From Triatoma infestans (lineage: Eukaryota > Arthropoda > Insecta > Hemiptera > Reduviidae), in the NCBI GenBank assembly GCA_011037195.1, contig JAAEAF010002633.1:48054-112053 (forward strand): a DNA stretch of 64,000 nucleotides. The letters run 5' to 3'. The position numbers and the translations under genes are program-made. Positions 22,779 to 34,130 of the stretch are shown here, in pieces; position 1 is the first letter of the stretch; each line of letters begins with the position of its first letter. The notes beneath the pieces are model-generated. The model did no database searches, was not told where the DNA came from, and worked only from the letters and a program-made list of their open reading frames with translations.

Positions 22779-23147
22779 TGTAATGGGATCCGAATCATTA
22801 ATGATTCATAGGATCCGAAGACCGAAGAATCAGACGTTTGTTGTATCAAACATTAGTTACTCTCCACCTAGGCCAGACTAGGGAGGAAGAATTATATTTA
22901 TATATATATACTGAGCTACACAAGAAGAGATATCGACATCCAGTCAGCAAACAATCATTCTACTTTCTAATTACTAAAACCAGTCTGTCTCTCTCATAAT
23001 TATTCTCTCGCTACCTTATTCTCTAACATTGTAAAGTTCTTGCAATTTGTGTTTCTATTTTATTATACAGTGTTCAGCACCGGTACTAGTTTATTTCTTC
23101 TTCGTAATTTCTAAATTAATTCTCTCTCCTATTTGCATCCATTATAT
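22779..23147 (+). mobile_element. solo-LTR-like repeat, family D, copy 2
   Basis: Starts TGTAATGGGATCC and ends CATCCATTATA. It keeps GTTAGTTACTC, a TATATA-rich box, CCAGTCTGTCTCTC, the TATACAGTGTTCAGCA block and a C/T-rich end. It aligns along its whole length with 8657-8990 and 57397-57758. Confidence 0.62.
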
Positions 23148-23149
23148 TA

Positions 23150-23196
23150 AGAGAGAGTGAGGAAAGTCATATGAGTGTTTCACACTAGATTTTTAA
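23150..23196 (-). mobile_element. family A 5'-end fragment
   Basis: GAGAGAGTGAGGAAAG, then TGAGTGTTTCACACTAGATTTT, the inverted 5' terminus. It directly follows the family D copy. Confidence 0.6.
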
Positions 23197-23955
23197 AAGG
23201 TACAAAAATAAGATTGCTTATTTTTTCAAATCTGGATACGTTATGTACAGGAATTGAAATTACAGTACATAAATTTCAACTTTTGGAAAACTAAACTCAA
23301 GAAGAAAAAAATATATATATATAAATTTCTATTAATAATAAAAATTATAATAAGAAAACTTATATAAGATAAATAGAAAAGTAGATAATAATATCAATAA
23401 AGAAGACGCTTCATATCTCACTGAAAGATAAACACGTTAAGTTTGAGTTAAATCAAGAGAAGAAATCAATATGGTGGAACAAATTTAATCAACGATAAAC
23501 TTGGATGAATAGTAAAATTCATTTATGTTTATTTTTATAGAAACTTTAAGTAAATATTAAAATCATATTTTATATAAACTTAGAATCTATAATAAAAAAG
23601 TAATTTTCACTTTATAAAATACTAACTTTATTTTTTTTTTAAATATCTAAAATTAGATAGTAATAAACTTGTGTTCTAGAATTTCATCATAGGGAGATGG
23701 ATGGACTGGCCGGTCTAAAATTGGATTCTGGTATGTTGTCAATAATATTTATGATAGCTGTTAAAAACGTTTAGGCATTTTAATGAAAATATTTCCACTA
23801 GATCAAAACTATGAAGCAACCAAATTTACTTTCTTTAACGAAGAGACCAAACTAGTCAACATATAGATGTATACTATGTGGTTAAACATAACGTTATTGC
23901 GGGTTTAGTATAGGTTAAAAAAAAAAAAAAAAATTGAATGACGTAATGTCAAACT
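23197..23955. other. nothing recognised
   Basis: AT-rich sequence without supported features. Confidence 0.45.
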
Positions 23956-23959
23956 GAGA

Positions 23960-24255
23960 TGAAATTTTATTTAGTGCACTGACGCCTTTCGCCACTTCAT
24001 TGGTTCCGAGCCTGTGTCTTTAGGATACATGCATGTCAAGCTTCCAGGCATGGAATAGCTATACAGCATTCATCCCTAGAGATGAACTCAATGATTTGTA
24101 GGGATCTCTTACTAGGCATTGTAGTTTAATAAGACATCTCTACATAATAAGGCCCTTATCAGAAAGAAAAATTAGGCTCATGAATCTTTGGTCGGAACAG
24201 GATTTCTATGGAAGAGCCTTAGGCTATTTCCTTTTAAGTTATTGTTCCGATTGTT
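23960..24255 (+). pseudogene. non-LTR retrotransposon C-terminal remnant, second family, copy 1
   Basis: Nucleotide blocks such as AGCTTCCAGGCATGG, ACAGCATTCATCCCTAGAGATGA and TCAATGATTTGTAGGGATC match 28525-28610. The later part (AGACATCTCTACATAATAAGG) matches the region after it. The 28 kb copy shows this to be the region just downstream of an RNase H domain. Too many stops remain here for any protein. Confidence 0.6.
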
Positions 24256-24625
24256 GTGAATCATTAGTGGATTAAACCTAGATCTGGAATTTTATTCTCG
24301 ACCTAGCTAATTGTTTTTCTTTCGGGTAGCTGCATGGACCCAGAAGGGGTTTGGATATCGATGAGGAATAATCCCTTTCCACAAACGAATAATAAAAATT
24401 TAATGCATCTGTAGGCAACACTTATAATGCTATTGGTCTTTTAAGGTTTCGCCAATAATAAGGTATACTTTGTCGAATATGTTGATATATACCGAGTTTT
24501 GCTCACAAGCAAAATAGGCTTTATTTATAGATTTATTTTTTTTAATTTAAGGCGTGTCAACATTTGTGGTCACTAGCGCTCGGAGCCATCATCTCATTGC
24601 ACTATTTTCTATTATTCTTTCCTGA
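24256..24625. other. nothing recognised
   Basis: No supported feature. Confidence 0.4.
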
Positions 24626-24626
24626 A

Positions 24627-25014
24627 TTATTTGTATGCATTTTCGTGAACAATCTCTGCAATGTCTTTGGCTATAAATATTGCTAAGTTGCAGTGTTTGG
24701 TGGCAATTTTTTTCTGAACCTTATTATCGATGCCAAGCATCGGTATAATATTTAAATTTAATTTTTTATGAATATGGAGAATGCTTGTGACCCCACATAA
24801 ATTGATATGCTCCATTATTCGACCCACCTTTAATTCTCTTCTTTATTTCTTCTGTTAAGTGGTATTTGATTTCTTTAAGGTCATAATTGAATATCTGCAT
24901 TAGGAAGTTAATCAGGAGGGGTTGGGTAAAGAGGCCGCTTTTGTGCAATCCACTGCCACCTAGATTCCCTATATAGTTCACCAATGTGCTTCGTTTTGTA
25001 AAGTGCAATTTCAA
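24627..25014 (-). pseudogene. unrecognised, possibly coding-derived segment
   Basis: Two overlapping minus-strand frames (25014-24766 and 24827-24627) run end to end with one frame change, as if one frame were broken. The combined reading is polar and varied (for example GGSGLHKSGLFTQPLLI, then GIDNKVQKKIATKHC) and less repetitive than chance frames nearby. No family was recognised. It could equally be chance. Confidence 0.2.
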
Positions 25015-25785
25015 TATTTTTGACTTTATGACTTACACATGTGAGTGAGGTCAATTATAGTATTTGTAAAAATTAAATTGGAATAAAATTTGTGAATTTA
25101 AAAATTATTGTAAGATAAGAAGATTATTGCCAAGAGACTTTGTACAGTTAAAATTGGATTAAGCTTATTCACTTCAGTCCATCTGTGTTGGCTAGAGAGG
25201 AAAAAAACACAAAATAGACATAAAAAAATTCATTTCCATTTCTCTTCTGCTAAAAACTTTAATAAAATGTTTGCCATTTTTAGCGAGATATAATATAATG
25301 GAATCCCCTATGTACAAACTTATATGTCCATTAATAATTATCGGAACTTAAAACATTTACAAATCCTACTACTCTAAAAAAATCTGGAACAATTCATATA
25401 AAAGTTCATAACAAGTTACCATCCATTTTACAACTTAGCATTTCAAACAGTCTAGACTGAAAGAATGTTAAGTCATAATAATTGCAAGTGCCACACAGTT
25501 GACATTCATTGCTAAATCGATCTTTGAAATCACAAATACATAGTACTGGTCGACTATACTCCTACCATGTCACGAACTTCATCTACCTCTAATCATCGAG
25601 TTGCCTGCTCGGCTAGGGGCCTCTTTACTTCCTCTATATATATATCTTTCTACAAGGACACATTCATTAAGATAATTCTTGGTGATATCGTCAATATGTC
25701 TGGCTAGTTTACACCAGAAATAGCTCTATATTAATTTAAAATAAAATATTTTGTTTCCGCGTTGAAAGTGGGGGAAAAAAAAAAA
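25015..25785. other. nothing recognised
   Basis: AT-rich sequence, no supported gene. Confidence 0.45.
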
Positions 25786-25786
25786 A

Positions 25787-26160
25787 TCTGGTGTGAAACA
25801 CTCACCCAACTTTCTCTTATTCCAATAAATACAATTATAGAATTGACAAATAATCTTTAAAGATGGAATTTTCACTCAGTTGTGCTAACATCCAAAATGG
25901 TGAGGTATACATTGGTTTTTGCACAAACGCTAGGCACTGAACGTGTTTTTACACTATAATCCAGAAGACTGCACACACAAAAAAAAAAAACCATTGCACA
26001 AACTCAAATAACAATTCAAATATAACGTCACAGATTCCACAGAAACAGCCTAAATTAATTTTTCCGGAGAGATGATCCATATTCAAAAGTGATAGGTTTA
26101 TATTTATGTAAGTTAACATTTCAAATTTAAAGAAAGTCATATCACTAAGTATTCTCAACC
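25787..26160 (+). mobile_element. family A, truncated or diverged copy
   Basis: Begins with a clear 5' end (TCTGGTGTGAAACACTCACCC, then ACTTTCTCTTATTCC). It then diverges but keeps a GACAAAT block and TTTTCCGGAGAGATG. No 3' hairpin was seen. Confidence 0.6.
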
Positions 26161-26660
26161 TTTTATAACTAGATTTATTATTATTGAAACTGTTGTGTAC
26201 ATGTACATAACAGCTGAGTTCAGCATGACGTACTTATTATTTACAAGGATTAAAGTACAATAGTGTTATGTATACAGTTCAGTAGAAAAGAAAGAGGGAA
26301 CAAACTGTCCAACCAAAACTAACTTCTTTCTTTTTAACTAAATAGAAAATGGCATTATTACAAAACCAGACTAATCACTTGTTAAAAAATATCTCAATTT
26401 TAAAGAATTTTGACAAAAAAAAAAAATTGAATTATGATATTTAATAAAGAGGCAACATGGAATTCCTTATATAAACTTAAATATTTTTTCTCTCTATAGA
26501 ATTTATAAAAAGCGGCAGTTTGAAAAAAATATGATTTAGTGTTTCTTTTTCCTTAAGACATAAGAGAAATACATCTTCTTCTCCTAGGACATATCGACCT
26601 TATATATATATATCGGGAAATCGATCTTGAGTATGAATCTTATAATGAAAACATTAAGAT
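26161..26660. other. nothing recognised
   Basis: AT-rich sequence. A TATATATATA tract lies near 26602. Confidence 0.4.
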
Positions 26661-26662
26661 TT

Positions 26663-26708
26663 AACGAACGTTTTGACTTAAAAAGTCTTAGACCTCATCA
26701 GGGAACTG
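26663..26708 (-). ncRNA. hammerhead ribozyme motif, CTGATGAG type (mutated core)
   Basis: On the minus strand: CTGATGAGGTCTAA, a hairpin GACTT-TTT-AAGTC, then AAAACGTTCG. The first box is perfect. The second box reads AAAA where active motifs have GAAA, so cleavage is doubtful. It resembles PLE-associated hammerheads but is a different sequence family from the CTGAAGA motifs elsewhere in the window. Confidence 0.5.
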
Positions 26709-26709
26709 A

Positions 26710-27955
26710 ATAAAAAAAAAAACTCTGAAGCATGTTCTGTGAAGTCGCATTTCTGATTAACAGAATTTCTTTATATTAAAAGAATTTCAACAGAATTCCT
26801 TCAAATTAGTAGCAATACTACTGATGTACCTCAAGATTGCATAGGTATTAGAGCCATTACATACATTTTATTGTAGAGTACAGTGGTGAGTGTATTATAA
26901 CTGATTTTTTAGTTTTACCAGATTATACCTGAAAAGATTGGAACTATTTTTACACATAATTCTAATTCTGGATTAAATAGATTTAAAATTATTGTAGTTT
27001 TGAGCTCTTACAACAATTAAGGTTTATTTTAATAAATGAATAAAATAAATAGATATTCCTGATAAATATAAAATTTACATCGTCTTATATATATATATAT
27101 ATAAAATCAAATTCCTCACAGAGCTTTAGAGAGTATGTACTTTAAATTCGAAAAGATGACCCAAGAGAGTCACCTACTAAGCCCTAGAATAAGGACTTAG
27201 TATAACCATTGTATTCTGGGATGGCAGACAGGACCCGGACCTGTGGGTGACTAACGAACCATTCTGACATAAAGGTTTCCTACTTCATACAAACACAAAA
27301 AAGCACAAAACTTTTACAAACACAAAACCTTCTGACCAGTTTTTATTTATTATTTAAAACAAAGTTTCCTTCTTAAAATATGCTTAATACAATAATATTA
27401 TATTATATTCAGTTCAAACTTACATTTCATAACATAACTTTATATTTTACATTTTAAATCAAAAACTTTGAATATCAAACTTTAGAAGAAACTAACTTTA
27501 AAATTTAAATATTAAACAGAGCCTTGCATTTATTGGTTGCATCTAAATTATATTTAGGAGAGAGAGATATCTAAATGAAAAGAAAGAAAAAGTAAACAAC
27601 TTTTAGGCAGGTCGCATTTGTGGATTTACTTCCAAAAACCAAATGAAAATGACGGCGAATGTTGACCAAAACAAAAAATGGAATTTGAGAAAAAATAGGT
27701 AGAAGATCCTATGTATCCCACTTCCGCAGCTTTGAACTTTGGTGCAAAAAAAAACTGTCATGGAGTTGTTTTTCGCCTGAGCTTTGATGTCTATCTAATA
27801 ATGATATAAGAAAGACCCAGATAATATGTGCGATTTAATTAGAATACGATTAATAACAAAATTTCTAATCGAAATATAGTCACGGTACTTCCGTATTTTT
27901 TTCAACAATTTTAAATGCTCCTTAAACAACAGAAGGCATAAGAAGAGGAACATCC
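26710..27955. other. nothing recognised
   Basis: AT-rich sequence with a TA microsatellite near 27089-27104. No supported gene. Confidence 0.45.
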
Positions 27956-27959
27956 ATGA

Positions 27960-28885
27960 TTTTGAAAGAGGTACTACCTCTTTAGATAAGTGGATTAGTC
28001 ACTTTTTGAGAACATCTAGTGTGATGCCTGATAATTACTTCGAGTATTACACTGATGGTTTCAGAATGGAAGGCAGGTCTATAAGTTCTACAGACAGCTA
28101 TAAGCGCTACTGTCTATTTTGAAACGGGAGATTACTTAGCAATATTCTTGGCGAATGGTCCACTGATTTTCAGGCTGAGGTTTATGCAATTCTTTGCTGT
28201 GTCTCTGATAAGCGGATACGTAAATCTAATCTGAATGAGGTTTGCATCTGCTCGGATACCCAGGCTGAGTTTGAGGTAGTGAGTTCTTGCATCTCCACTT
28301 CTAAATTAATAAGAGAATGTTCTAAAAGACTGGAAAAACTATCCTCTTCAAAGGACTATCCCCAGACTAGAACTATCCTGGTACCCCGATATTACCTAGT
28401 ACCCAGACTAGAACTATCCCAGTTCTAGGGTGGGTACTAGGTAATATCGGGGTTGAGGAGGTGGAGAGTTTGGCCAAGCTAAGCGCCTCTCTGCCTATTA
28501 TTGGCCCTGTTGGCGTGTCTTTAGGCACATGTCTGACGAGCTTCCAGACGTAGACGGCTTCACAGCATTCATCTCTATGGATCAGTTCAGTGGTTTGTGG
28601 ATAGTCTAAGATGCTCACTGAGAGTCTGGACAGGGGTAATGGAGAAATGTTGCTATGTCTTAAGGACCTCTCTTAGTTCCCTTACATTATTGGGCATTTC
28701 GGTTTAAGGGAACATCTCTATGTAAAAGGGATGTTACCGGTCCTCTTTTATAGAGGTTGTGAGACAGAGAAAGAAACACCATCTATCTCATGAAGGATTG
28801 CTTGGTTAATAAGGAAATTAGGATCAGAATGTCAGAACAGTCTGTGGAGGAGCTTAGGCGATTTCTCTTTAAGATCTGAATTTCT
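27960..28885 (+). pseudogene. RNase H-bearing non-LTR retrotransposon fragment, second family, copy 2
   Basis: Plus-strand translation gives the RNase H start YYTDGFRMEG (28044-28073; first catalytic Asp in YTDG). Next is STDFQAEVYAILCC (28158-28199; Glu in QAEVYAI), then VCICSDTQAEFE (28240-28275; Asp in CSDTQA). The His-containing end around 28430 is broken: VLGNIGVEEVESLAKLS is what is left of the GNE.AD.LAK segment. Beyond 28500 the post-RNase H region continues with stops, including FGLREHLY. At least five in-frame stops or shifts, so a dead copy. A short inverted duplication at 28375-28445 marks extra rearrangement. Confidence 0.72.
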
Positions 28886-28999
28886 TCAATTTACTAGCAA
28901 TACTTCTGAAGTACTTCAAGATTATATAGATGGTAGAGCCATATATTTTACTGTAGAATACTGTAGAAGAAAGCTTAACGTTGCGGATCCTCCAGACCC

Positions 29000-29430
29000 C
29001 CCCAAATCAATATTCCTGGAAAAATGTATCCGTAGACATTTATCTGTTTAGACAGTACACGAAGTATACTCGAAATTTACATAAATATTGTTTACATTGA
29101 TATACGAAGTTTAGTATACGAAGAAGTTTAAAAAAAATCATTGGAACCATTATCGAAAAACTGCAAAAACTGGAAAACAAAAAAAAATTAATAAAGACGC
29201 ACTTCACATGCGATGATAATACTTAAGACAGAATAATCAAGTATGAGTGTCCTGCAAATTTTCATGGTTGTGATATTTTGTTCGCAAAGACTATTGGCTA
29301 AAAATATTAGTTTTCGTATTCAATAGATTTTTCGTCATCAAAACATCTATTTTCCTTGAAGACTCAATTTGGAAAATTTGACAAGATCCCAATACTTCTT
29401 GTTAGTAAACAATGAGAGAGAGTAAAAAAA
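29000..29430 (+). mobile_element. family A, variant subfamily copy
   Basis: Carries AAAAATCATTGGAACC, a GCAAAAACTGGAAA block and a 3' end (AATTTGGAAAATTTGACAAG, CAATACTTCTTGTTAG, GAGAGTAAA). It shares a GATATTTTGTTCGCAAAGAC block with the copy at 49990-50447 that standard copies lack, so the two form a subfamily. Confidence 0.6.
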
Positions 29431-30635
29431 ATCATTCAATATAACCCCTGTACGTTCATTCTGTATAAAAGTATCAGGTGTGTATTTTACCTTATTGTTT
29501 TTCATTAAGAAGAGTAAACAAGTGCGAGGAAATAAATACACCTTTAAAGGGGACTTCTAAATTTAGGTGATTTACTGATGAAGTTTATTTAAACGAAGGG
29601 AGTAAAAAAACTTGTAGGGGAAAGTATGTTTATAGAAATAGAAAACGATTTTTGTATTCTATTTTTTCTTTTTTAAAATGCTCCTTAAAAAAAAGATCCT
29701 TCGGAAGTAATATTGGAATGGCTGAAGGGATTTGAAACATGAAACTTAACACAGCAAAACATCTTACAGCTCACATTGAATTACTAGTTATAAAACATAG
29801 CATCATTAAATCCAGGAAATAACCAAAACGATATGATCGTATCAACGATAGTACAGCAATTTTTTTTTTTTTTTTTAAAATAAGGGCTGCCTATTTCTTA
29901 GACAAGCTTTAGCATCATTTATCGATCAGATACCTGGCAATAATTTTACTGCCTATTGCTAGTGTACAACTCTAAAGTCTATATACGGAAATTGAAATCC
30001 ATTACAGCATAAAGCTTAGCTACAGTAATTTACCCCATCTAACCACTATGTCTCATGCCACTAGAATGATAATTTCTAGACTAATTTTGATTGAATAGAC
30101 TAAAGTTTAACGTTCGTAGGTTGCATGTTAATTGCATGTTTCGTGCAAGAATAAAAAGTATATGCTAAAATACTATAAAAAATTTCCAACCGAAAAAAAA
30201 AGTTTGGCAAGAAATATGTTATTAATTTGGAGAATATCGCGAACTTATGTAAAATGGATAAATAGAAGAAAAAAAGTTAAATGAAAAAAAAAAAAAAGAG
30301 AAATTGCCCTCAAATTTTCTCACCAATTCTATTTTATTTCTCAAACAAAATTTTGCTACTAATTATTGCTTTAATCTAGGTCAGTATAGCCCGTTAATTG
30401 TTAGTACGAGTTATAGAATATTGATAAGCCAAAATTGTCTTTGTTTTTAATATTTCGCAAAACAGGATTAATTTCTTGATCGTTTTAATCGAGTTTAAAC
30501 TTCGATTTCGTAAGCGTCAGGATACAAGTGATGTGAGAGATTTTTTGTACTGAATTTGATACTGCGCTAATGGGGATGTAATGGAGGGTTAATGATCATT
30601 AAGTTAACAAGGACGATATCTGACTGATGAGAAAA
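29431..30635. other. nothing recognised
   Basis: AT-rich sequence with homopolymer runs (29860-29877, 30285-30298). No supported gene. Confidence 0.45.
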
Positions 30636-30639
30636 AGAT

Positions 30640-30745
30640 ATTTGGTATGAAACACCCATACGAATTTCGTATTCGCTTATAAGTATTCAAGAAGTATCAT
30701 TGGTTTCAAGAAAATCGTTTGAACCGTTTTTTGTGTGTTTTTTTG
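30640..30745 (+). mobile_element. family A fragment, decayed
   Basis: ATTTGGTATGAAACACCCATACGAATTT resembles the 5' end, followed by TCAAGAAAATCGTTTGAACCG from the middle of the element. The intervening part is deleted. Confidence 0.45.
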
Positions 30746-30920
30746 GAATTTTTTGGTAAAATCAAAATGGAACTAAAGTTAAGCAAGACAATGTTTTTAT
30801 ATCAAAAAACACAAGTGATAATAAAATAAAATAAAAATACCGAATTCAGGATTCCCCAAATTTCAAAACATCATAATTCTGGTGAAATGTCGTAAATCAG
30901 GCCGAAATGCAAACATACTT

Positions 30921-31135
30921 TTTTACTAGTTGTGGTGGTTGGTTCCGCAGAGCTGGAAAGCATCTCAGAGACATTTTCCGTGGTAGCCTGCTTCATTTTG
31001 TGTGTTATTAAGAGTTTAGTTTTAAATACAGTCAGTGTGTAAACTAACTTCGCTCTATGCAAGTCTGTGTTGCCACACTGTCTGGAAAACGCATCCTGAA
31101 GATGGGCGAACGCCCGAAACCGGTCGATGACCACA
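30921..31135. repeat. PLE-associated inverted repeat unit with hammerhead
   Basis: 30921-31000 is the inverted form (GTGGTGGTTGGTTCCGCAGA, then TAGCCTGCTTCATTTTGTG) of the sequence that follows the hammerhead at 36585-36662. 31040-31135 is the direct form ending in the hammerhead. The locus is therefore a head-to-head fusion of two parts of one repeat, directly upstream of the PLE coding segment. Confidence 0.65.
31091..31130 (+). ncRNA. hammerhead ribozyme motif, intact core
   Basis: Stem I strand CATC, then CTGAAGA, then stem II GGGC-GAAC-GCCC, then GAAA, then ACCGGT as a self-complementary stem III ending in the GTC triplet, then GATG pairing back to CATC. All conserved positions of a stem-I-open hammerhead are present. 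ACCGGT can pair between two molecules, as known for PLE hammerheads. It would cut after the C of GGTC at about 31124. Cleavage is inferred. Confidence 0.75.
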
Positions 31136-31141
31136 GAGTAG

Positions 31142-31322
31142 AAAGGACTTTATCTAAAAGATCATTCATAATAATGTTGGCTAAACAAGGAGCAAGACAA
31201 CTGCCCATGGCCAAGCCGCCATGGGTTAGGTTGGAGGTGGTGTGTATGGATTGGCCATGGGCAGTTGTCTTGCTCCTTGTCTACCCAACATTATTATGAA
31301 TGATCTTTTAGATAAAGTCCTT
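31142..31322. repeat. 72-bp inverted repeat at the 5' edge of the PLE
   Basis: 31142-31214 is the reverse complement of 31251-31322 with about two mismatches by eye. The spacer is about 36 bases. The right arm is the beginning of the RT-coding segment, so the left arm is an antisense copy of it. Inverted 5' flanks are known for Penelope-like insertions. Confidence 0.85.
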
Positions 31323-32300
31323 CCTACTCTTGGTCCCTCTATTTCTCATATTTTTAAATATGTTGATGATCTTTTCCTGGTCGTCAACCCTACAGATATA
31401 TCAAAGATTCTTCAGCATTTCAACTCTTACCACAACAAACTACATTTCACTATTGAAAAAGAACATAATAACAGACTTTCTTTCCTTGACACACTCATTA
31501 TACGGAAACCCGACAATACCTTAACTTACGATTGGTACACTAAACCTACTTTCTCCGGACGCCTTCTCCACTTTCTCTCCAACCACCCATTCCACCAAAA
31601 ATTCAATACAGCCAAAAATCTAGTTCACCGGGCTATCTCTCTTTCTCACCCTACTTTTCACAAGAAAAACCTTTAAAAATCTAGGGAAATCCTTGTCTCC
31701 AACGGGTACCGTATCCATATCATAAACAAAATAATAAAAAATTCCGCCTCACCTATATCCGCACATAGGTTACCCAGTCAAAATCTTACCAATAACCCAC
31801 CCATCTATAGATCCCTTACACATATTAATTCTCTCTCTCAAAAAATCAACAAATCCCTTAAGAAACACATTCCCAACCTCACCATAGGCTTCACCACTTC
31901 AAACAAACTGTACAATATCTACTCCAAACTTAAAGATCCTATTCCCATAACCAACAAAACACACACGGTCTATAACTTGAAATGCTCTACTCCCAATTGC
32001 AATGCTTCCTATGTGGGAGAAAGTTCACAATACTTACATAAAAAACTCAAACAGCACAAATACGACATTACTTCTAAGAAAATAGACAGTACAGCACTTT
32101 CCAAGCACGCTCTATCCTTGAACCACACTTTTGATTTCCTTAATCCTTCTATCCTCGCTACCCAGCCCAATTACACCAAGCGACTCCTTACTGAGTCCAT
32201 ACACATCCATCTCCAACCTAACCCTGTTAATCATAAAAAAGACAAAGACCTAATTTCTTCCCATTACAATTTTATCCTCTGTTCACTAAAAAAATCCTGA
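31242..32300 (+). pseudogene. Penelope-like element: RT C-terminal half plus GIY-YIG endonuclease, one stop
   Basis: One reading frame runs about 353 codons, broken only by a TAA at 31674-31676. It starts in RT motif B (GLAMGSCLAPCLPNIIM; usual MGSPLSP) and then has the catalytic YVDD box (about 31360-31371). FLDTLI and the PLE-typical YTKPTFSGRLLHF stretch follow, then the ISLSHPTFH region. A basic linker leads to the endonuclease: VYNLKCSTPNCNASYVGES (near 31969-32025), then LKQHKYDI. The first GIY box is VYN and the second is YVG, as is usual in PLEs. PLE proteins are normally over twice this length, so the 5' half of RT is missing; the cut coincides with the inverted repeat. In life it reverse-transcribes its own RNA at nicked target DNA. 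Confidence 0.9.
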
Positions 32301-32577
32301 AGGAAAATACAATAATAATAAAAATAAATAAATAAATAAAAAATAAATAAAATAAATTTAAAAAAAGAAGCAATTTTTCTATCCCCTCTCCATACATTAC
32401 TTTCTCCACACATAACGGTACTTACATAACGGTCCCCCCCTTCTCCTGGCCTTCTGCATTACAACATACACCCTTTCATTACAGACTTAGCATTACTACT
32501 GTAATCTCACCTATGTATTTGGTTTTTTGTTTGTGTTTCATGTTATAATTTTGTTTTTTCTTTAATTTTGTTTTGTA
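32301..32577 (+). other. PLE 3' untranslated region
   Basis: Begins with TAAA/TAATAA low-complexity sequence (32308-32360) directly after the stop. It leads to the hammerhead-like motif at 32578 and so probably belongs to the element. Confidence 0.5.
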
Positions 32578-32621
32578 TTGTTCCTGAAGAATACAAACAA
32601 AGTTTGTCGAAACGTCGAACT
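32578..32621 (+). ncRNA. hammerhead ribozyme motif, 3' of the PLE coding region
   Basis: Stem I strand GTTC, CTGAAGA, stem II ACAAAC-AAA-GTTTGT, then GAAACGTC, then GAAC pairing back to GTTC. All conserved boxes are intact, and stem III is the self-complementary ACGT. The sequence differs from the upstream hammerhead at 31091, so the two flanking motifs belong to different subfamilies. Activity is inferred. Confidence 0.72.
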
Positions 32622-32639
32622 GTCATAATAAAAAACAAT

Positions 32640-33490
32640 TTCAAAATTTACTTTTTGGTTTTGTTTTTTTTTACCATCAATTGGTCGAGAAGCCAACTAA
32701 TTATTGTTTTCATATTACAACTAACGGCCAACAAGAAAAATCTTCTGGAAACCAACTTTGGACCCTCTTCGAGTAATTAATATGAAAATAAAAAAAAAAT
32801 TGTATTTTAATTAGAAATTAAACTTTTTCTCTTGCAAAAAATACAAATGAATCAGAAAAACGAATATTTTAAAAAAATTAAATGTAAAATAATCTTTGTT
32901 TTTTGAAAGTTAATTCCTGTGTTTTTTTGTTTGTTATTTTTTCCTCTTTTGCATCTCAATATATATTTAAATCAATACAAAAAAACAGAGAAAGTGCTAT
33001 TACTTTATTTATAAAATGATATCAGAAATATCTTACAATTTTCTTTTTTTATATTAAAATAAATGAAATATCAGAATAAATAAGTAGAAATATTTAGATT
33101 GTGTTCCAACGATTTTTCAATATTTTACGGATGAAGTATTGGAAGGTCCTCTGTCTCTCGATTATAATAGAAAATATCTATTACCAGAAATAAAAAAAAA
33201 ATAACCCTTGATTGGAATAAGGGAGCCAGAGAAGGGTGAAGAAGGAAAGGGTGATTGGTGTTTAAGAGAACTTTGTAAACTTTCAATCTGGAAGGTGCCT
33301 TGATCAGGCTTCAGTTAATAGACCAAGGACGGCAGTAGGGAATTTTAGAATCAATGAGATGAGGACTAAATTTATGTAAAATAAAAGGGGGAACGCCTAA
33401 ATTGTTTCTCCAATATTGTAGTTGCTCGAAACAATAAAAAAAAAATAAAAATTAGCAGGGAAATTAATTACGAATTACATACTTGCGTGC
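32640..33490. other. nothing recognised beyond the PLE
   Basis: 32690-32760 (CCAACTAATTATTG, TAACGGCCAA) has a diverged counterpart at 59388-59432, so the PLE-related sequence probably extends to about 32770. The remainder is AT-rich with no supported feature. Confidence 0.4.
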
Positions 33491-33499
33491 AACGGTAAA

Positions 33500-33720
33500 A
33501 ATCTGATATGAAACACTCACACGGCTTTTTCTTATTTGTAGTCTATACAATCGTCGACAATTTTTTTCTTTAAACTGAAATTCTTACGTAGTTGTATTAA
33601 CATAAGTATATAGGTATATCTATATGTACCTACCCATGGCAGGCAGTACTTCAAGTGATTACATTGCAGTCCAGAAGAGTACGCCAATTGAAAAAATTCC
33701 CAATAACATTTGTACAATAA
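33500..33720 (+). mobile_element. family A 5' part
   Basis: ATCTGATATGAAACACTCACACGGC, then TTTTCTTATTTGTAG, is a diverged 5' end. The following sequence matches only loosely the internal part of 25787-26160 (AGTGATTACATTGCAGTCCAGAAGA). Confidence 0.5.
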
Positions 33721-34064
33721 ATAACAGGAAATAAAAAATGATAGTGAGCTCTTTTTCCACCCTATTAACTCAACCTCTGGCAGGATCTGCTTAGTAAATA
33801 CAGGAAAGAAAAATACGAATATGGTATATTGAGTGAGGTGAGATACCTTGGGTGGGCTCTGTTACATACAAAACAGCAACAATTTAAATTGAGTGAAAAT
33901 AATGAGTGGACTGCATATAATAATATAATATACAACGGTTAAGCAAAATGGGAAATTAAAATATTAAAAATTATATGCGAAAAAATGAATAAATAAATTA
34001 AATTTAAAAATGGATAGGAAATATTATTTATTATCACTTGCAATAGCCAAAGGAATGGCGCTTA
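33721..34064. other. nothing recognised
   Basis: AT-rich spacer. Confidence 0.4.
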
Positions 34065-34065
34065 C

Positions 34066-34130
34066 CTTAAAACGGAGAATCCTGGTTACCAGTGTTGGAA
34101 GACCCATAGTCCTTAGCCCATATCGGAGGA
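34066..34130 (-). other. candidate exon or splice-like segment
   Basis: On the minus strand, TTTTTCCTCTCCCCTAG at about 34131-34147 is a strong acceptor-type tract, and AAG/GTAAGCG at 34066 is a strong donor. The 65 bases between have one frame open throughout. No protein family was recognised and the segment is too short for coding statistics. It could be a real exon of an undetected gene, or part of an unknown repeat. Confidence 0.25.

Noticed and set aside
31057..31299. 80-codon plus-strand frame upstream of the PLE as a protein
   Set aside because: It runs through the hammerhead motif and the inverted repeat; the reading frame is a by-product of these structures.
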